From NCBI RefSeq assembly GCF_001614315.2, contig NZ_LVEG02000005.1, positions 186,001 to 250,000 on the forward strand: 64,000 nucleotides of DNA, read 5' to 3'. Shown one piece after another: positions 17,270-26,809 of the stretch. Under the pieces are notes generated by a model. It had not been told where the DNA came from, made no database searches, and saw only the letters and a list, made by a program, of their open reading frames with translations. A program made the position numbers and the translations under genes. Position 1 is the stretch's first letter. Each line of letters begins with the position of its first letter. The DNA is from Halofilum ochraceum (GTDB lineage Bacteria > Pseudomonadota > Gammaproteobacteria > XJ16 > Halofilaceae).

Positions 17270-20200
17270 TCACCTGAATGATAGGTTGGCCTCCTTCAGT
17301 TGACGTTGCACATTCCGAGTCGCTGTAGGTAGATTCCGACGTACGAGTAATTCGTTCTCAACATAGACGGGGATTGTTCCATCTAGCATATCTCTAATCT
17401 TCGGATCGGCCGGATGTCCGGCGGTTAGCGCGCCAGACAATGCAATAATATGTTGCTCCCCCGTCTCATCTTGCACGAGGATCGGCACCTCTCGAGTCAC
17501 GCCATCCGGTCCCGGGACTCGCGCATCTTTTGATATGATTCGACTTCCGTCACTTTGACGCTCGAGATCGCTACACAGTAGATCCGTGGACGCACGGATA
17601 CGGGCTTCGTCGAATTCGGGTTGCCGTCCGTCAATCAGGTACTCCAATAGTTCAGCGCCAACGTGACGATCCAGCAGTTCATGCTCGAACCTATTCTTGA
17701 AGCTGCGAAGACATCGATAGCATGAGGCGTCGCAGTTGGATGGACACGATTGCAATAAACGTAATGCCCGCCGGTATAGGTCCAATGTACATTCCGATAG
17801 TTGACTTGCGAACCCCGCTCCACCTGGCAACGTGTCATATAAAAAGATCTCTGACTCAAGGCCGCTCGACCCTCCGGCCGTTAGTGCCGGTCTATACTCG
17901 GCCATCAACTCACCGGGTTCAATCTCCAAAATCTGGCAGGCCGCCTGTGCTAACGCCTCGCTCACGGTTCGGAGGGCAACGTCCGTTGTATACTCACCAG
18001 GTTTCAATTTGATCGGAGCGGCGACCTTCATGGATAAGAGAAGGATATCTGTAATAAAGTCCGTTCCGAGAACCAAGTGCTTAGTTGCTCCGCCGCCCTC
18101 ACATGTTTGCTGTCGATCGGTATCGGGGTAAGGTTTTTTATGCGCACCCGAAACAGAAGGGTTTGGCGTATCACTTGCTTCGATACGACCGCACTTGACG
18201 CAGTATGTATATCCCTCGTCGTTCGGCCCTGTATTGGATACAAGCAAGTGTTGCCGGATTGGAATAGAGCGTACGCGTTCGGTTGCGGCAGTCCACCCCG
18301 CGTCGGCGTCAGGCGTTCCCATCGTCAGTTTTGCACGGGTCGCATAACTCGTCTCGGGCATATCGTCCGGCGAGGTTACTTCCTCTGCGTCGATAGGGTG
18401 TGCAAATCCCGGGGGACACATCCAGTAGCGGGCCGGACCAAAGGTCTCCTCGCCGCCACAGGCGGTACAATCACGCACCTCATTCCGCTCGGCCTCATCT
18501 GGACTAAGCGTTCTCGCAAATCCACAATCGCTACATTCCATATATAGACGTTTATCATTCCATGCCGCGTACCGATCTTCTTTCATTACGGAATAGATAG
18601 CGCCCGATGTATAGCATTTTCCGGAGATCCACACCTGCTTCCCCGGCGCATATTGACTTAATGCCACCGGCAAGCCTTGCGACGGTGCGAATCGCATGAC
18701 CGGACGAAACCGGGTCGACCTCTCCGTATCAAATACGTGGAATGTGGCGACATCCGTCGGGAAGGCATAACGTGGGAGTTGCCCGCAGTACAGTAAACGG
18801 TCGAGAAGCTTATCTTGGTCGGTGAGTTCTCGTTTTAGGTCGTCGCCTTCCTCGGGAACGCTCTCGACTATATCGGTCTCGACCGTAGTGCTTTCGGATT
18901 CCCCCCGTACAGCATCTGGTGATTGCCCCGTTGCGTGGTCCACTGCTCGCAGGCAATCCGACACAAGGTTGTCAACTATCTCCCGCTGCTCCGACTTAGG
19001 GAGCTGCCGCGGAATCCACGTTAGTATATTCTCGCTCAGTTCTCTCCTATGTTCGTTTAACCAGTTCTCGAAGTCCCACCTGTTCAAGACGGCGTCTTCC
19101 TTTAAGAACTCGGATACGGTGCCCAGCACTGAAAACAAATCGTGCGGTTGCTGCGGATCGACTACCCGAATCCGATCCTGATGGTAAGCCTGCAGTACTG
19201 AGGCACGTACATGCCGTCGTACGATCTCACGGTTATCAAGCGTAAGCTGTGGGTCTACTACCGCGCCGCGGATCATTTCGTCCGGCTCTGCAAAGTAATG
19301 CTCGTCGTGCGTATCCGAACTGCCGAACGCCACTACGGTCGCTACCGCCTTACCCCGTCGTCCAGCACGACCCGAGCGTTGTTGGTAATTCGCGCGGCTT
19401 GGCGGCATGTTCCTAAGCGCTACGCCCGACAACGCCCCGAGGTCAATCCCAACCTCCATCGTCGTAGTACTCGATAACAGATCGATCGCAGTTGCCCTAG
19501 AACGGCTCCCGTCGGACGGTAATGCAATGTCCTGAAAAAGCAACTCATTTTCTTCAGCTTTGGAGAATACATCTTCATTTTGCGGTGAGTTTAACTGTGC
19601 TGTGTGCTCGGCCGCGATTAGCGCCATAGGTCGGCGTTGTTTATCACCAAGGGCCTCCATGACGGGTTTCCTGTAAAATCCTTTTCGCGCGAGGAACACC
19701 TGATCCGATTCTGGATCAATTTCCCTTAAATCCGTGCCTGCGCAATCGACACAGCGCTTCACTTCCGTCAAGGGTCGATGGATTGATCGACAACTCCGAC
19801 ATTGCACCCACGCACCGTCAAAGCACAACGACAATTCCGATCCACGGAGCCGTCTGTATCCTCCCGCAACATTTTCCGTGAAGATCTCATTAAGTTTCGG
19901 CGTCCACGAGTCCCGGAACGACTCTCGGTTCGCTTTTTCACGTAGTAGCTTTTTGATAGCCTCGAATTGCGCTCCCCCGTCCCGCGTCTTTACACTGACG
20001 CCTTCGGTTTTCGACCGGTTCTGCCAATCGCCAGGCATTGAGTTAAGCCAGAATCCCCAGTTTTGCCAGCACCGCAGCCACGCGCGTGCCAATTCGACTT
20101 TCGTTTCGTCTGACGTCGCAACACCTGGTAGATCGGGTAATTTCTTTATTTCTTCGGTATGTTTTCCGCGTTCGCGTATGGAGGCGATCGCGAGCGACTC

Positions 20201-22846
20201 AAAACCGATATACCGATCCTGCACCGTCTTTATAATATCCTCTAGCAGCGCTAGCGGTGGCCGTTCGTTCCGCATCTCCATCCACAATTCGCGGACACCA
20301 TCTTCCGTCTGGATGGAGGCATTGTCGACCGCTTCCTGAACACGATCCTCCGCTGCAAAACTCTCACCGGTCTTCAACTCCGGCCGTAGCCGTACCTTCA
20401 ACTCCTTTGACGCGAGCAGGACCGCAAAGTACAAGTCCTCCAAACTCAACTGCGTCGAAAGTGACTTAAACGCCTGCAGGCGTTTAAATCCCCATGCGAT
20501 CATTGGGCGCAACGAATCCCGAACCGAGTACATTTGTAGATTAGGGGCCAACCGAGCCGCAACTTGTCTCGAGTCCGAGAATGTCAGGACTTTGCGACCA
20601 CGTAACGGGGCGAAACTACTCTCTTCCGTGCTCGTGGGCGGCTGAATCTGTATTTGTCGTGCCACGAGCGCCTGGAACGGTTGGTCTCCTTTCGTTTGAT
20701 GGTCTTGAACCGACGATCGCCCAAAGCTGGCCCCTTTACCGCACACAGCACACGGAATGAATTGACCACGTGACTCCAATCGGGAACCCTCACCCGTCTC
20801 AGATACGCTGTCCGCAATGCGCTCATTCCGTATATACACCTGCCTCATCCGAGGCCCGAGCATCTCAGGGTTCAATCTTCCGGTCTCAACATCGTACTCT
20901 GCAGGTTCAACGACCTCCTCGTTGCTTGGCCTTTCAAGGAGAAGATCCAGTGGCTTTAACGCCTCGGTCCGCTCTTCTCCAATACGAATACGGTGGCCCG
21001 GATGCGACCACAAAGCAGACGGAGCATCCACGTCGTCTGTATATGCTCGCGCGTACGCGGTGCCGCAGTTCCTGCACGTAAATAGCTCGAGAACCCGCGA
21101 ACCGCATTCGCACCGCTCAACCGGCTGCGAGTACATCGCTCCACAAATGTCATCCTTCTCCTTCCCGTCCAAATTAGTGCACTCTGGATTCATACACACC
21201 CATAACCCAGGAAGCCCTCGGAAGAAGTTATGTATCCGGCAGGGAAGCAAACCCGCTTCGCCTTCCTCGCGTCGCGCGCTGCTTCCGAGTCCCATTAATG
21301 TTGTAACGGCTGCATCTGCCGTTTCCGGCGAAGCCTCCGGAAATAATAATGGTCCAAGTTCCTCAATTTTCTTGGCATCAACCATCGTTTCATTAATGAG
21401 CCGACTCATCGGGGGGTACTCGATGAGCGCGTCAAATAGATCCATCTCCGGGAGTCCCGTCGCGGAACTTCCACGGTGATCTAATAGCGGCTTTATTATG
21501 TCGGACTTTTCGTTGTCTGTTTTTGCATCGTAAAATCTATCGATATCAATGCCCGCCAACATCTCCGCATCGGCCCGTGTCCCACCGTCCCCATTATCCT
21601 TAAGTGAAAGATCTCCTTTAATCGCTCTGAAAGTATCCGCCGGAATTCCCGATAGCTGCTCACCAAACTCCGGTGCGTAGCTCTCTTGCTCGAAACTCGC
21701 TGTAGAGCAAATGACCTGCAGCCGCTCTGGGGGAATGTGGAGTCGATCTCGTAGACGCCGGATAAGTAGACCAACCTCTGCACCAGCTGCACCCCGATAC
21801 AAGTGCGCCTCATCCAAAACCACGACGAATTTTTCGCTCGGGTTCTCTTCCAGCCACATTCTTGTGCTGTCAAATATCGACCGCTCTATCGGTCGCATAA
21901 GCATATACTCGAGCATCGAGTAATTGGTTACGAGAAGATCTGGCGGAGTCTCCTGCACTTCATGCCTTGTCAATAACTCTGCGTCCAACGGCTGAGTCAC
22001 CGCCCTTTGAAACTTACCTGTACTTCGATTTTGCCATTCAGTCCCTTTATTCCCCATCCATTTCAATAAATCGTCCTTTGCGGGCCACTTACCCTTTGCC
22101 TGCAGCGCCTTGAAAAAACGCTCCGCCTCTTCTCTCTCTTTCTGATCGTCACTGCCCCTGCGTACCAAGACGTCGACGTAAAATGACTCGAACGGCTTAA
22201 GCTTCACACCATCCTTTTTTGCCGTCCTCACCCCTGCGTATGGTGTTCTACTCGTGTACCGCGCAAATCGGACGGGACGGCCCGCCCATTCCATAAATTG
22301 GTCGACGAGACGCCTGTCCCCAAACAACGCCCTTAAACGCCCCAACTGATCGTTGACCAACGCGTTCATTGGATACAAAACCAATGCGCGCATAGCGGGC
22401 CTCGAATTGAAAGTCGTCGGACTTTCCTTCGCCTCGTTCGCCAACCGGCCCAAAACAGGAAGCAGGAATGATTCAGTTTTCCCGGAACCGGTGCCGGTCA
22501 TTACGAGAAGATTTTTATTTTCAACCAAGCTATATCGGATTGCTTCCGACTGGTGCTTATAAGGCGGGTCATAAAGTATACGTGGAAGTTCATCCTCCGG
22601 CCCCGAAAGCCGCGAATAGATGTCCAGAGCCGCTTGTGGCAATCCTTTGATTGCGTCAAATGAATGGCCCAACTGGTAACGTCGGGTTGACTCGACGTAC
22701 GGCACCTGATGGACGACCCCCGGGGTGTCGAGCAACTTCTTTCGTTGCTGTATCAGCGAGGGAGCGCTAATATGATATGTCGCTTCAATATAATCCGTTA
22801 AGGCGCTGTGTAATTCATCGATCGTCTTGTGAATTGTATCGACCAT
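17270..22846 (-). CDS. druE: Giant DUF1998 DEAD/DEAH-type helicase, DruE of Druantia
   Basis: 1858 aa. Helicase domain 1 has Walker A TGTGSGKT (117-124), VLVTNYSMLEYML, the DEAH box in VVVLDEAHLYRG and CSTASF. Cysteine-rich insertions follow (CRNCGTAYARAY and others). Helicase domain 2 has SSTTTMEVGIDLGALSGVA and the arginine-finger motif QQRSGRAGRRG. The C-terminal DUF1998/MZB region contains DTLPGGAGFASQL and the cysteine cluster CPSNCDASCYRCLRS. This size and architecture match DruE, shared by all Druantia types, and also the DrmA/DrmB-type helicases of DISARM. DruE is preferred because a DUF4338 DruA-like gene starts the operon and no DISARM methyltransferase is seen. It starts 17 bp after the 364-aa gene. 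Confidence 0.85.
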   Translation of the reverse strand: MVDTIHKTIDELHSALTDYIEATYHISAPSLIQQRKKLLDTPGVVHQVPYVESTRRYQLGHSFDAIKGLPQAALDIYSRLSGPEDELPRILYDPPYKHQSEAIRYSLVENKNLLVMTGTGSGKTESFLLPVLGRLANEAKESPTTFNSRPAMRALVLYPMNALVNDQLGRLRALFGDRRLVDQFMEWAGRPVRFARYTSRTPYAGVRTAKKDGVKLKPFESFYVDVLVRRGSDDQKEREEAERFFKALQAKGKWPAKDDLLKWMGNKGTEWQNRSTGKFQRAVTQPLDAELLTRHEVQETPPDLLVTNYSMLEYMLMRPIERSIFDSTRMWLEENPSEKFVVVLDEAHLYRGAAGAEVGLLIRRLRDRLHIPPERLQVICSTASFEQESYAPEFGEQLSGIPADTFRAIKGDLSLKDNGDGGTRADAEMLAGIDIDRFYDAKTDNEKSDIIKPLLDHRGSSATGLPEMDLFDALIEYPPMSRLINETMVDAKKIEELGPLLFPEASPETADAAVTTLMGLGSSARREEGEAGLLPCRIHNFFRGLPGLWVCMNPECTNLDGKEKDDICGAMYSQPVERCECGSRVLELFTCRNCGTAYARAYTDDVDAPSALWSHPGHRIRIGEERTEALKPLDLLLERPSNEEVVEPAEYDVETGRLNPEMLGPRMRQVYIRNERIADSVSETGEGSRLESRGQFIPCAVCGKGASFGRSSVQDHQTKGDQPFQALVARQIQIQPPTSTEESSFAPLRGRKVLTFSDSRQVAARLAPNLQMYSVRDSLRPMIAWGFKRLQAFKSLSTQLSLEDLYFAVLLASKELKVRLRPELKTGESFAAEDRVQEAVDNASIQTEDGVRELWMEMRNERPPLALLEDIIKTVQDRYIGFESLAIASIRERGKHTEEIKKLPDLPGVATSDETKVELARAWLRCWQNWGFWLNSMPGDWQNRSKTEGVSVKTRDGGAQFEAIKKLLREKANRESFRDSWTPKLNEIFTENVAGGYRRLRGSELSLCFDGAWVQCRSCRSIHRPLTEVKRCVDCAGTDLREIDPESDQVFLARKGFYRKPVMEALGDKQRRPMALIAAEHTAQLNSPQNEDVFSKAEENELLFQDIALPSDGSRSRATAIDLLSSTTTMEVGIDLGALSGVALRNMPPSRANYQQRSGRAGRRGKAVATVVAFGSSDTHDEHYFAEPDEMIRGAVVDPQLTLDNREIVRRHVRASVLQAYHQDRIRVVDPQQPHDLFSVLGTVSEFLKEDAVLNRWDFENWLNEHRRELSENILTWIPRQLPKSEQREIVDNLVSDCLRAVDHATGQSPDAVRGESESTTVETDIVESVPEEGDDLKRELTDQDKLLDRLLYCGQLPRYAFPTDVATFHVFDTERSTRFRPVMRFAPSQGLPVALSQYAPGKQVWISGKCYTSGAIYSVMKEDRYAAWNDKRLYMECSDCGFARTLSPDEAERNEVRDCTACGGEETFGPARYWMCPPGFAHPIDAEEVTSPDDMPETSYATRAKLTMGTPDADAGWTAATERVRSIPIRQHLLVSNTGPNDEGYTYCVKCGRIEASDTPNPSVSGAHKKPYPDTDRQQTCEGGGATKHLVLGTDFITDILLLSMKVAAPIKLKPGEYTTDVALRTVSEALAQAACQILEIEPGELMAEYRPALTAGGSSGLESEIFLYDTLPGGAGFASQLSECTLDLYRRALRLLQSCPSNCDASCYRCLRSFKNRFEHELLDRHVGAELLEYLIDGRQPEFDEARIRASTDLLCSDLERQSDGSRIISKDARVPGPDGVTREVPILVQDETGEQHIIALSGALTAGHPADPKIRDMLDGTIPVYVENELLVRRNLPTATRNVQRQLKEANLSFR

Positions 22847-22863
22847 CAGTTTTCGCTCGCATT

Positions 22864-23958
22864 TCAGTCATCGGTCGGGATCAACCAAGTTCGGCTTTTC
22901 AGAAACTCTTCCTCAGTCTCTGCTTCCTCGTTCGATAGGACGTACGACACAACGCTTCGGTTGCTCGGACACGCGGCTCCCACTGCCATCAACCGCCGCT
23001 CTGCCCACTTTGGCAGCGGTGACAGGAAATCCAGCCGGACCTCTCCATCCTGCTCTTGTCGTCGGTAGCGCTGCGGCTGTCCTGAAAGATAATCCAGTGC
23101 CATCTGAACATGCCATGCGATATCACACCCTCTCCAGCGGGAATTCCCCGAGGGAAGATCCATTAACCGCGTCGGCACACCATCTTTCAGTTTAACTAAA
23201 CACCAAAGCGGGTTTCCGTACTCTTGCGGGCGCCGCCCAACAAACATTCCCGTGTGCGCATTAGGCTCTACCCACCTACCTGTGTAATACGTGACGGGCT
23301 TATCCATATCTATAATCGTTAGCTTAGGGACTTTTCCGCATTCAGCCTGAGCGGCCAGTCTATTCTCCATATCGATTACCAACTCGTCCGCCGTGTCGGC
23401 CCTTGGTGTTTTCAGCCAGGCGTCCATAGACAGTTCCAGAAACCCGTACTCCCGGAGTTTCTCCGCTAGATCCTCCGTTGCTTCCGGATTAATCACGCGC
23501 ATCGATCCCACGACCACCACGCGATCGACCAGCGCGGCCGGGATAAACGTATCTTGATCCGGCGAGATTCCAATCAGGAATATATTACCGCTAGGACGCA
23601 CTACGAAGCTCGGCGGTGCCCCATACACCCACGTCCCCTTAAGCGCCGGGTCATGTGACGACAGGTCCCGGACCTCGAGCAAATCGCCTCCGACCACCAA
23701 CATTTCAATGGCATGCGTTATCTCGTCTTCCAGTGACCGCGACGCTTTGCTTAAATACTGTAACGATTCCCATACTGTGCTACGCAAAGTCGCTGGTGCG
23801 CAAGGACATAGGATGCCTGCCGCTCGACGCACAAGCATTGCGAGCAATTCACCGCTAATAGTTCCTTCACTATCGTACCTTAAACCTGTGGTTCTCTTTG
23901 ATAGCGCGATTACGTCGTGCGCCTCGATCTCTTCCACGGCCATTGCGTCCCTATCCAT
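22864..23958 (-). CDS. Druantia-operon protein of unknown function (DruD position)
   Basis: 364 aa, no domain recognised. It is soluble and moderately acidic. It overlaps the end of the 952-aa gene by 8 nt and precedes druE by 17 bp, so it is translationally coupled within the operon. Its place just before druE corresponds to DruD in type I Druantia. That assignment rests on position only. Confidence 0.65.
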   Translation of the reverse strand: MDRDAMAVEEIEAHDVIALSKRTTGLRYDSEGTISGELLAMLVRRAAGILCPCAPATLRSTVWESLQYLSKASRSLEDEITHAIEMLVVGGDLLEVRDLSSHDPALKGTWVYGAPPSFVVRPSGNIFLIGISPDQDTFIPAALVDRVVVVGSMRVINPEATEDLAEKLREYGFLELSMDAWLKTPRADTADELVIDMENRLAAQAECGKVPKLTIIDMDKPVTYYTGRWVEPNAHTGMFVGRRPQEYGNPLWCLVKLKDGVPTRLMDLPSGNSRWRGCDIAWHVQMALDYLSGQPQRYRRQEQDGEVRLDFLSPLPKWAERRLMAVGAACPSNRSVVSYVLSNEEAETEEEFLKSRTWLIPTDD

Positions 23959-26809
23959 CTAGTTCACGGTTCATTCGCCACATAAGCACCGCGAATCTGG
24001 CAGCGCGCATGATATATTGGTTCGCCCAAATATACTGGAGGAGACTCTCCATACCTTGGTTGTATTCGTCATTGATTCGCGCCGGATCGACCGCCAGCCA
24101 AAATGCTCCGTACAGATGTGATCGATCACCGCAAAGACGATATGTTTGAGCCATCCCTGCAAAGTGACTTTCCACATCCCGAAAAGTCGGAAGGTTCTCC
24201 CAATTGCTTTTCCGTAGTTCCGTAACGCATTGGCTAGTGCTTGGCCCCACACCGCGCATAAGGTTCCGTAACGCCTTTTCGTCAGTCGGTGCTTTCCAAT
24301 ATTGTTCTTCGAGTCGCATCCATTTCGAACCACATAGGCTGCGCCATATTTCCGTTTGGATACGTTCGATAACCTTTTTGCGGCGAACATCTGCCAAAAG
24401 ACCCGCCAGCCATGCTTCTTTCCAACGCACCAGGGCGTTCATTCCGCGCAGTAACGCTTGCGGACCGGCGCTGAGATCATCCACCTCCGGCGACACGTTT
24501 AAGCCTTGAAGCCCTTCACCGGCAAGTCCCGTACTGACGACAACCGAATCACGAAACTCTCCGGCGTACGCTACGAAGAGCGCGCCCGGCTCATGGACAT
24601 CTACATTCTCTCTAAATAACGTCGAGTCAAACCTCCGCTGGCGCACCGGCGTTTGCATATCGAACACCTCGCACCCCGCTCTCTCCGATTCCATCCCCGT
24701 CTCGTCTATCATTCTTAGACCGACAGTGCTGTTCCGGCGCGTAGGAACCCACCGCACTGGTCGCGGACGACGTTCGAAGTGGATCGTGCACGCACCAATT
24801 TCGCCACCGTCTATGGTTACCCTGCACGAGTTGGCCTCAAGGTACGCCCATTGGCTCCCTTCATCTCTTGTGGAGTGGTCGAACTCATGCGCCCATGTTT
24901 CTGTTGACACCGGCAATCCCATTGCGCCGTCAACTTGACGCGAAAACAGTTCATTCCCTTGGTAGTCGTGTAATTGTAGGGTGCAGATGACCTCATGGCT
25001 TGGAGGGCCCGATATCCCAATCTGCACCTTGTTCTCCCAGAAGTCCTCGAGATATGCGTCATAAGGATCAGTCGTGACGAGCAGCGCATTCTGCAACGTG
25101 GTCCCGGCGCGCCAAGGCTCTGGATTTCGAACATCCAGGATAAGTTCCCCCTCAGGCGGCGCATCTACACCCCCGAACTTATCGTCCCCGTCTCTCTCAA
25201 CTTCAATATCTATGTAATGCGATCCAGTACTCAGCGGTGGTATGCGGAAAAACGAAGGGTCCCCGTTTGATTTTGCTGACACCGACGTGCCATCATCGTC
25301 GTCGATGTACACGACGTATCCATTGACTGGATAGTCACTAACAACCCCAAAACACGGTGTCTCAGTAGTAAGCCATTCGCTCCTACCTTCACCGTCCCAA
25401 TTCCGCGCTGGCAAACCAGCAGGCCATACTCGGATTGTTCTGGCGACATGTAATCCTTCGCTTTCGATTCTGCGTCTCAATGCATCCGGTACGTGATCCG
25501 GCATAGAAAAATGCACTCCCGATACCAGATCGCAATCGATCAAACACCGAGTCATGCCAGGTAGATCTTGAAGCGCGTCACTTTTGCTTATTACGATGTA
25601 ACGATTACCCGGCCTGACAGCCTTCGTTACGACTTCTTTTGCCAGACCATCTCGCCCGACCTTAAAAAGCCAAACGGGGCCGGCACTAAGTCGGCAGTCA
25701 TTGTCGAGAATGTTTTCAATAAGCGGATTCGCTCTTTCAAATTGAATCAACGGCTGCCGGTCGTCAGGCCATGTTCTTATTACGGCCATGCGTCTACCGG
25801 ACGCCGCCCACCCACGGGGTTTCCAATCCGGAGCACCTTGGACCCTGCATCGTGTTTGGCGAAGGAAGTTCCTTGTTTCGTCATTGACCATACCCAAAAT
25901 GGCGCTCAATCCGGGGATATCGACGATGACTGACCACTCGTTCTCGCCCACGTGGCGCAGGACCAGTTTCGGTCGAATCTCGGGGTATGACTTCTCGTCC
26001 TGATCGTCTGATGATTCCCTCGCGTCCCGCGTCCGCGGCCTTGACGATCTTGAGCGGCGGCGCGCCCATCGAAATGAATCCGTTACAACGTTTCGCGTTT
26101 CGTTAAGCCACTCCCGCGCCTTACGGACTCTTTCGAGATCCGTTACTATACGAGACAAAGTCGATTCATATATCGGCTCTATTTCCAGCTTCTGTTCGCT
26201 GTGCAGCATGGCTAGTACGATGCGTCCGCACAGTTCTTCCTGCTCAAGGAATTGACCGAATCTTTTTGAATTCGGATGTGCATGCGCCGCCATAACGCGG
26301 CCGATTTCAATCGGTGACCCGGTACTCAGCGATAACAACTGATAACGAAGATCATATACCGCTTTCGCGAAGTGCATCTGCAGGAAGCGCGGAAGAATGG
26401 CGTGCGTTATCGGCCACGCTATGATCTTAAACTGGTTCGCCCACGCTCCCGATGGAATTACGCCGTCGTACCGTTCCTGAAACGCTTTGAAAAATGGCAA
26501 TATGCTGCTACGGTCTCCGATACCCCAACCCGGTGTATTCGCTTCAAACGATGGCCAGTACTCATCGCCTTCATAGGCATAGCCCTGCTCAGTAGCGTAC
26601 ACGGCCCACAATAACCAGTAGCGCTCCCGGGCCGTTCGATCATACGCAAGCGCGCGCAGCCCTTCCGAGAGATCAATTAGATCGGACTGCGAGAGTCCGT
26701 GTTCGAATACGAACAATCGAAACCCAGTACCACTGCGCCGCGATGCGAGTCGCGCAAAGTGAGCCTCTAGTTTCTCTTGCAACGAATCGAGAGGTGCTGA
26801 CACGCTCAA
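23951..26809 (-). CDS. Large Druantia-operon protein (DruB/DruC position; STY4851-like)
   Basis: 952 aa. The N-terminal part (residues 60-170) contains YWLLWAVYATEQGYAYEGDEYW and ITHAILPRFLQMHFAKAVYDLR, which I recall from the STY4851/ECs_5259 family found in genomic islands. The middle has a basic RRRSRSSRPRTR stretch (about 270). The rest looks beta-rich, with repeated D-rich strands (VVYIDDDDGTS, SHYIDIEVERDGDDKFGG), and there is no catalytic motif I can name. It begins directly after the druA stop. Type I Druantia has separate DruB and DruC genes before DruD; a single long gene here suggests fusion or loss. Confidence 0.65.
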   Translation of the reverse strand: MSVSAPLDSLQEKLEAHFARLASRRSGTGFRLFVFEHGLSQSDLIDLSEGLRALAYDRTARERYWLLWAVYATEQGYAYEGDEYWPSFEANTPGWGIGDRSSILPFFKAFQERYDGVIPSGAWANQFKIIAWPITHAILPRFLQMHFAKAVYDLRYQLLSLSTGSPIEIGRVMAAHAHPNSKRFGQFLEQEELCGRIVLAMLHSEQKLEIEPIYESTLSRIVTDLERVRKAREWLNETRNVVTDSFRWARRRSRSSRPRTRDARESSDDQDEKSYPEIRPKLVLRHVGENEWSVIVDIPGLSAILGMVNDETRNFLRQTRCRVQGAPDWKPRGWAASGRRMAVIRTWPDDRQPLIQFERANPLIENILDNDCRLSAGPVWLFKVGRDGLAKEVVTKAVRPGNRYIVISKSDALQDLPGMTRCLIDCDLVSGVHFSMPDHVPDALRRRIESEGLHVARTIRVWPAGLPARNWDGEGRSEWLTTETPCFGVVSDYPVNGYVVYIDDDDGTSVSAKSNGDPSFFRIPPLSTGSHYIDIEVERDGDDKFGGVDAPPEGELILDVRNPEPWRAGTTLQNALLVTTDPYDAYLEDFWENKVQIGISGPPSHEVICTLQLHDYQGNELFSRQVDGAMGLPVSTETWAHEFDHSTRDEGSQWAYLEANSCRVTIDGGEIGACTIHFERRPRPVRWVPTRRNSTVGLRMIDETGMESERAGCEVFDMQTPVRQRRFDSTLFRENVDVHEPGALFVAYAGEFRDSVVVSTGLAGEGLQGLNVSPEVDDLSAGPQALLRGMNALVRWKEAWLAGLLADVRRKKVIERIQTEIWRSLCGSKWMRLEEQYWKAPTDEKALRNLMRGVGPSTSQCVTELRKSNWENLPTFRDVESHFAGMAQTYRLCGDRSHLYGAFWLAVDPARINDEYNQGMESLLQYIWANQYIMRAARFAVLMWRMNRELDG

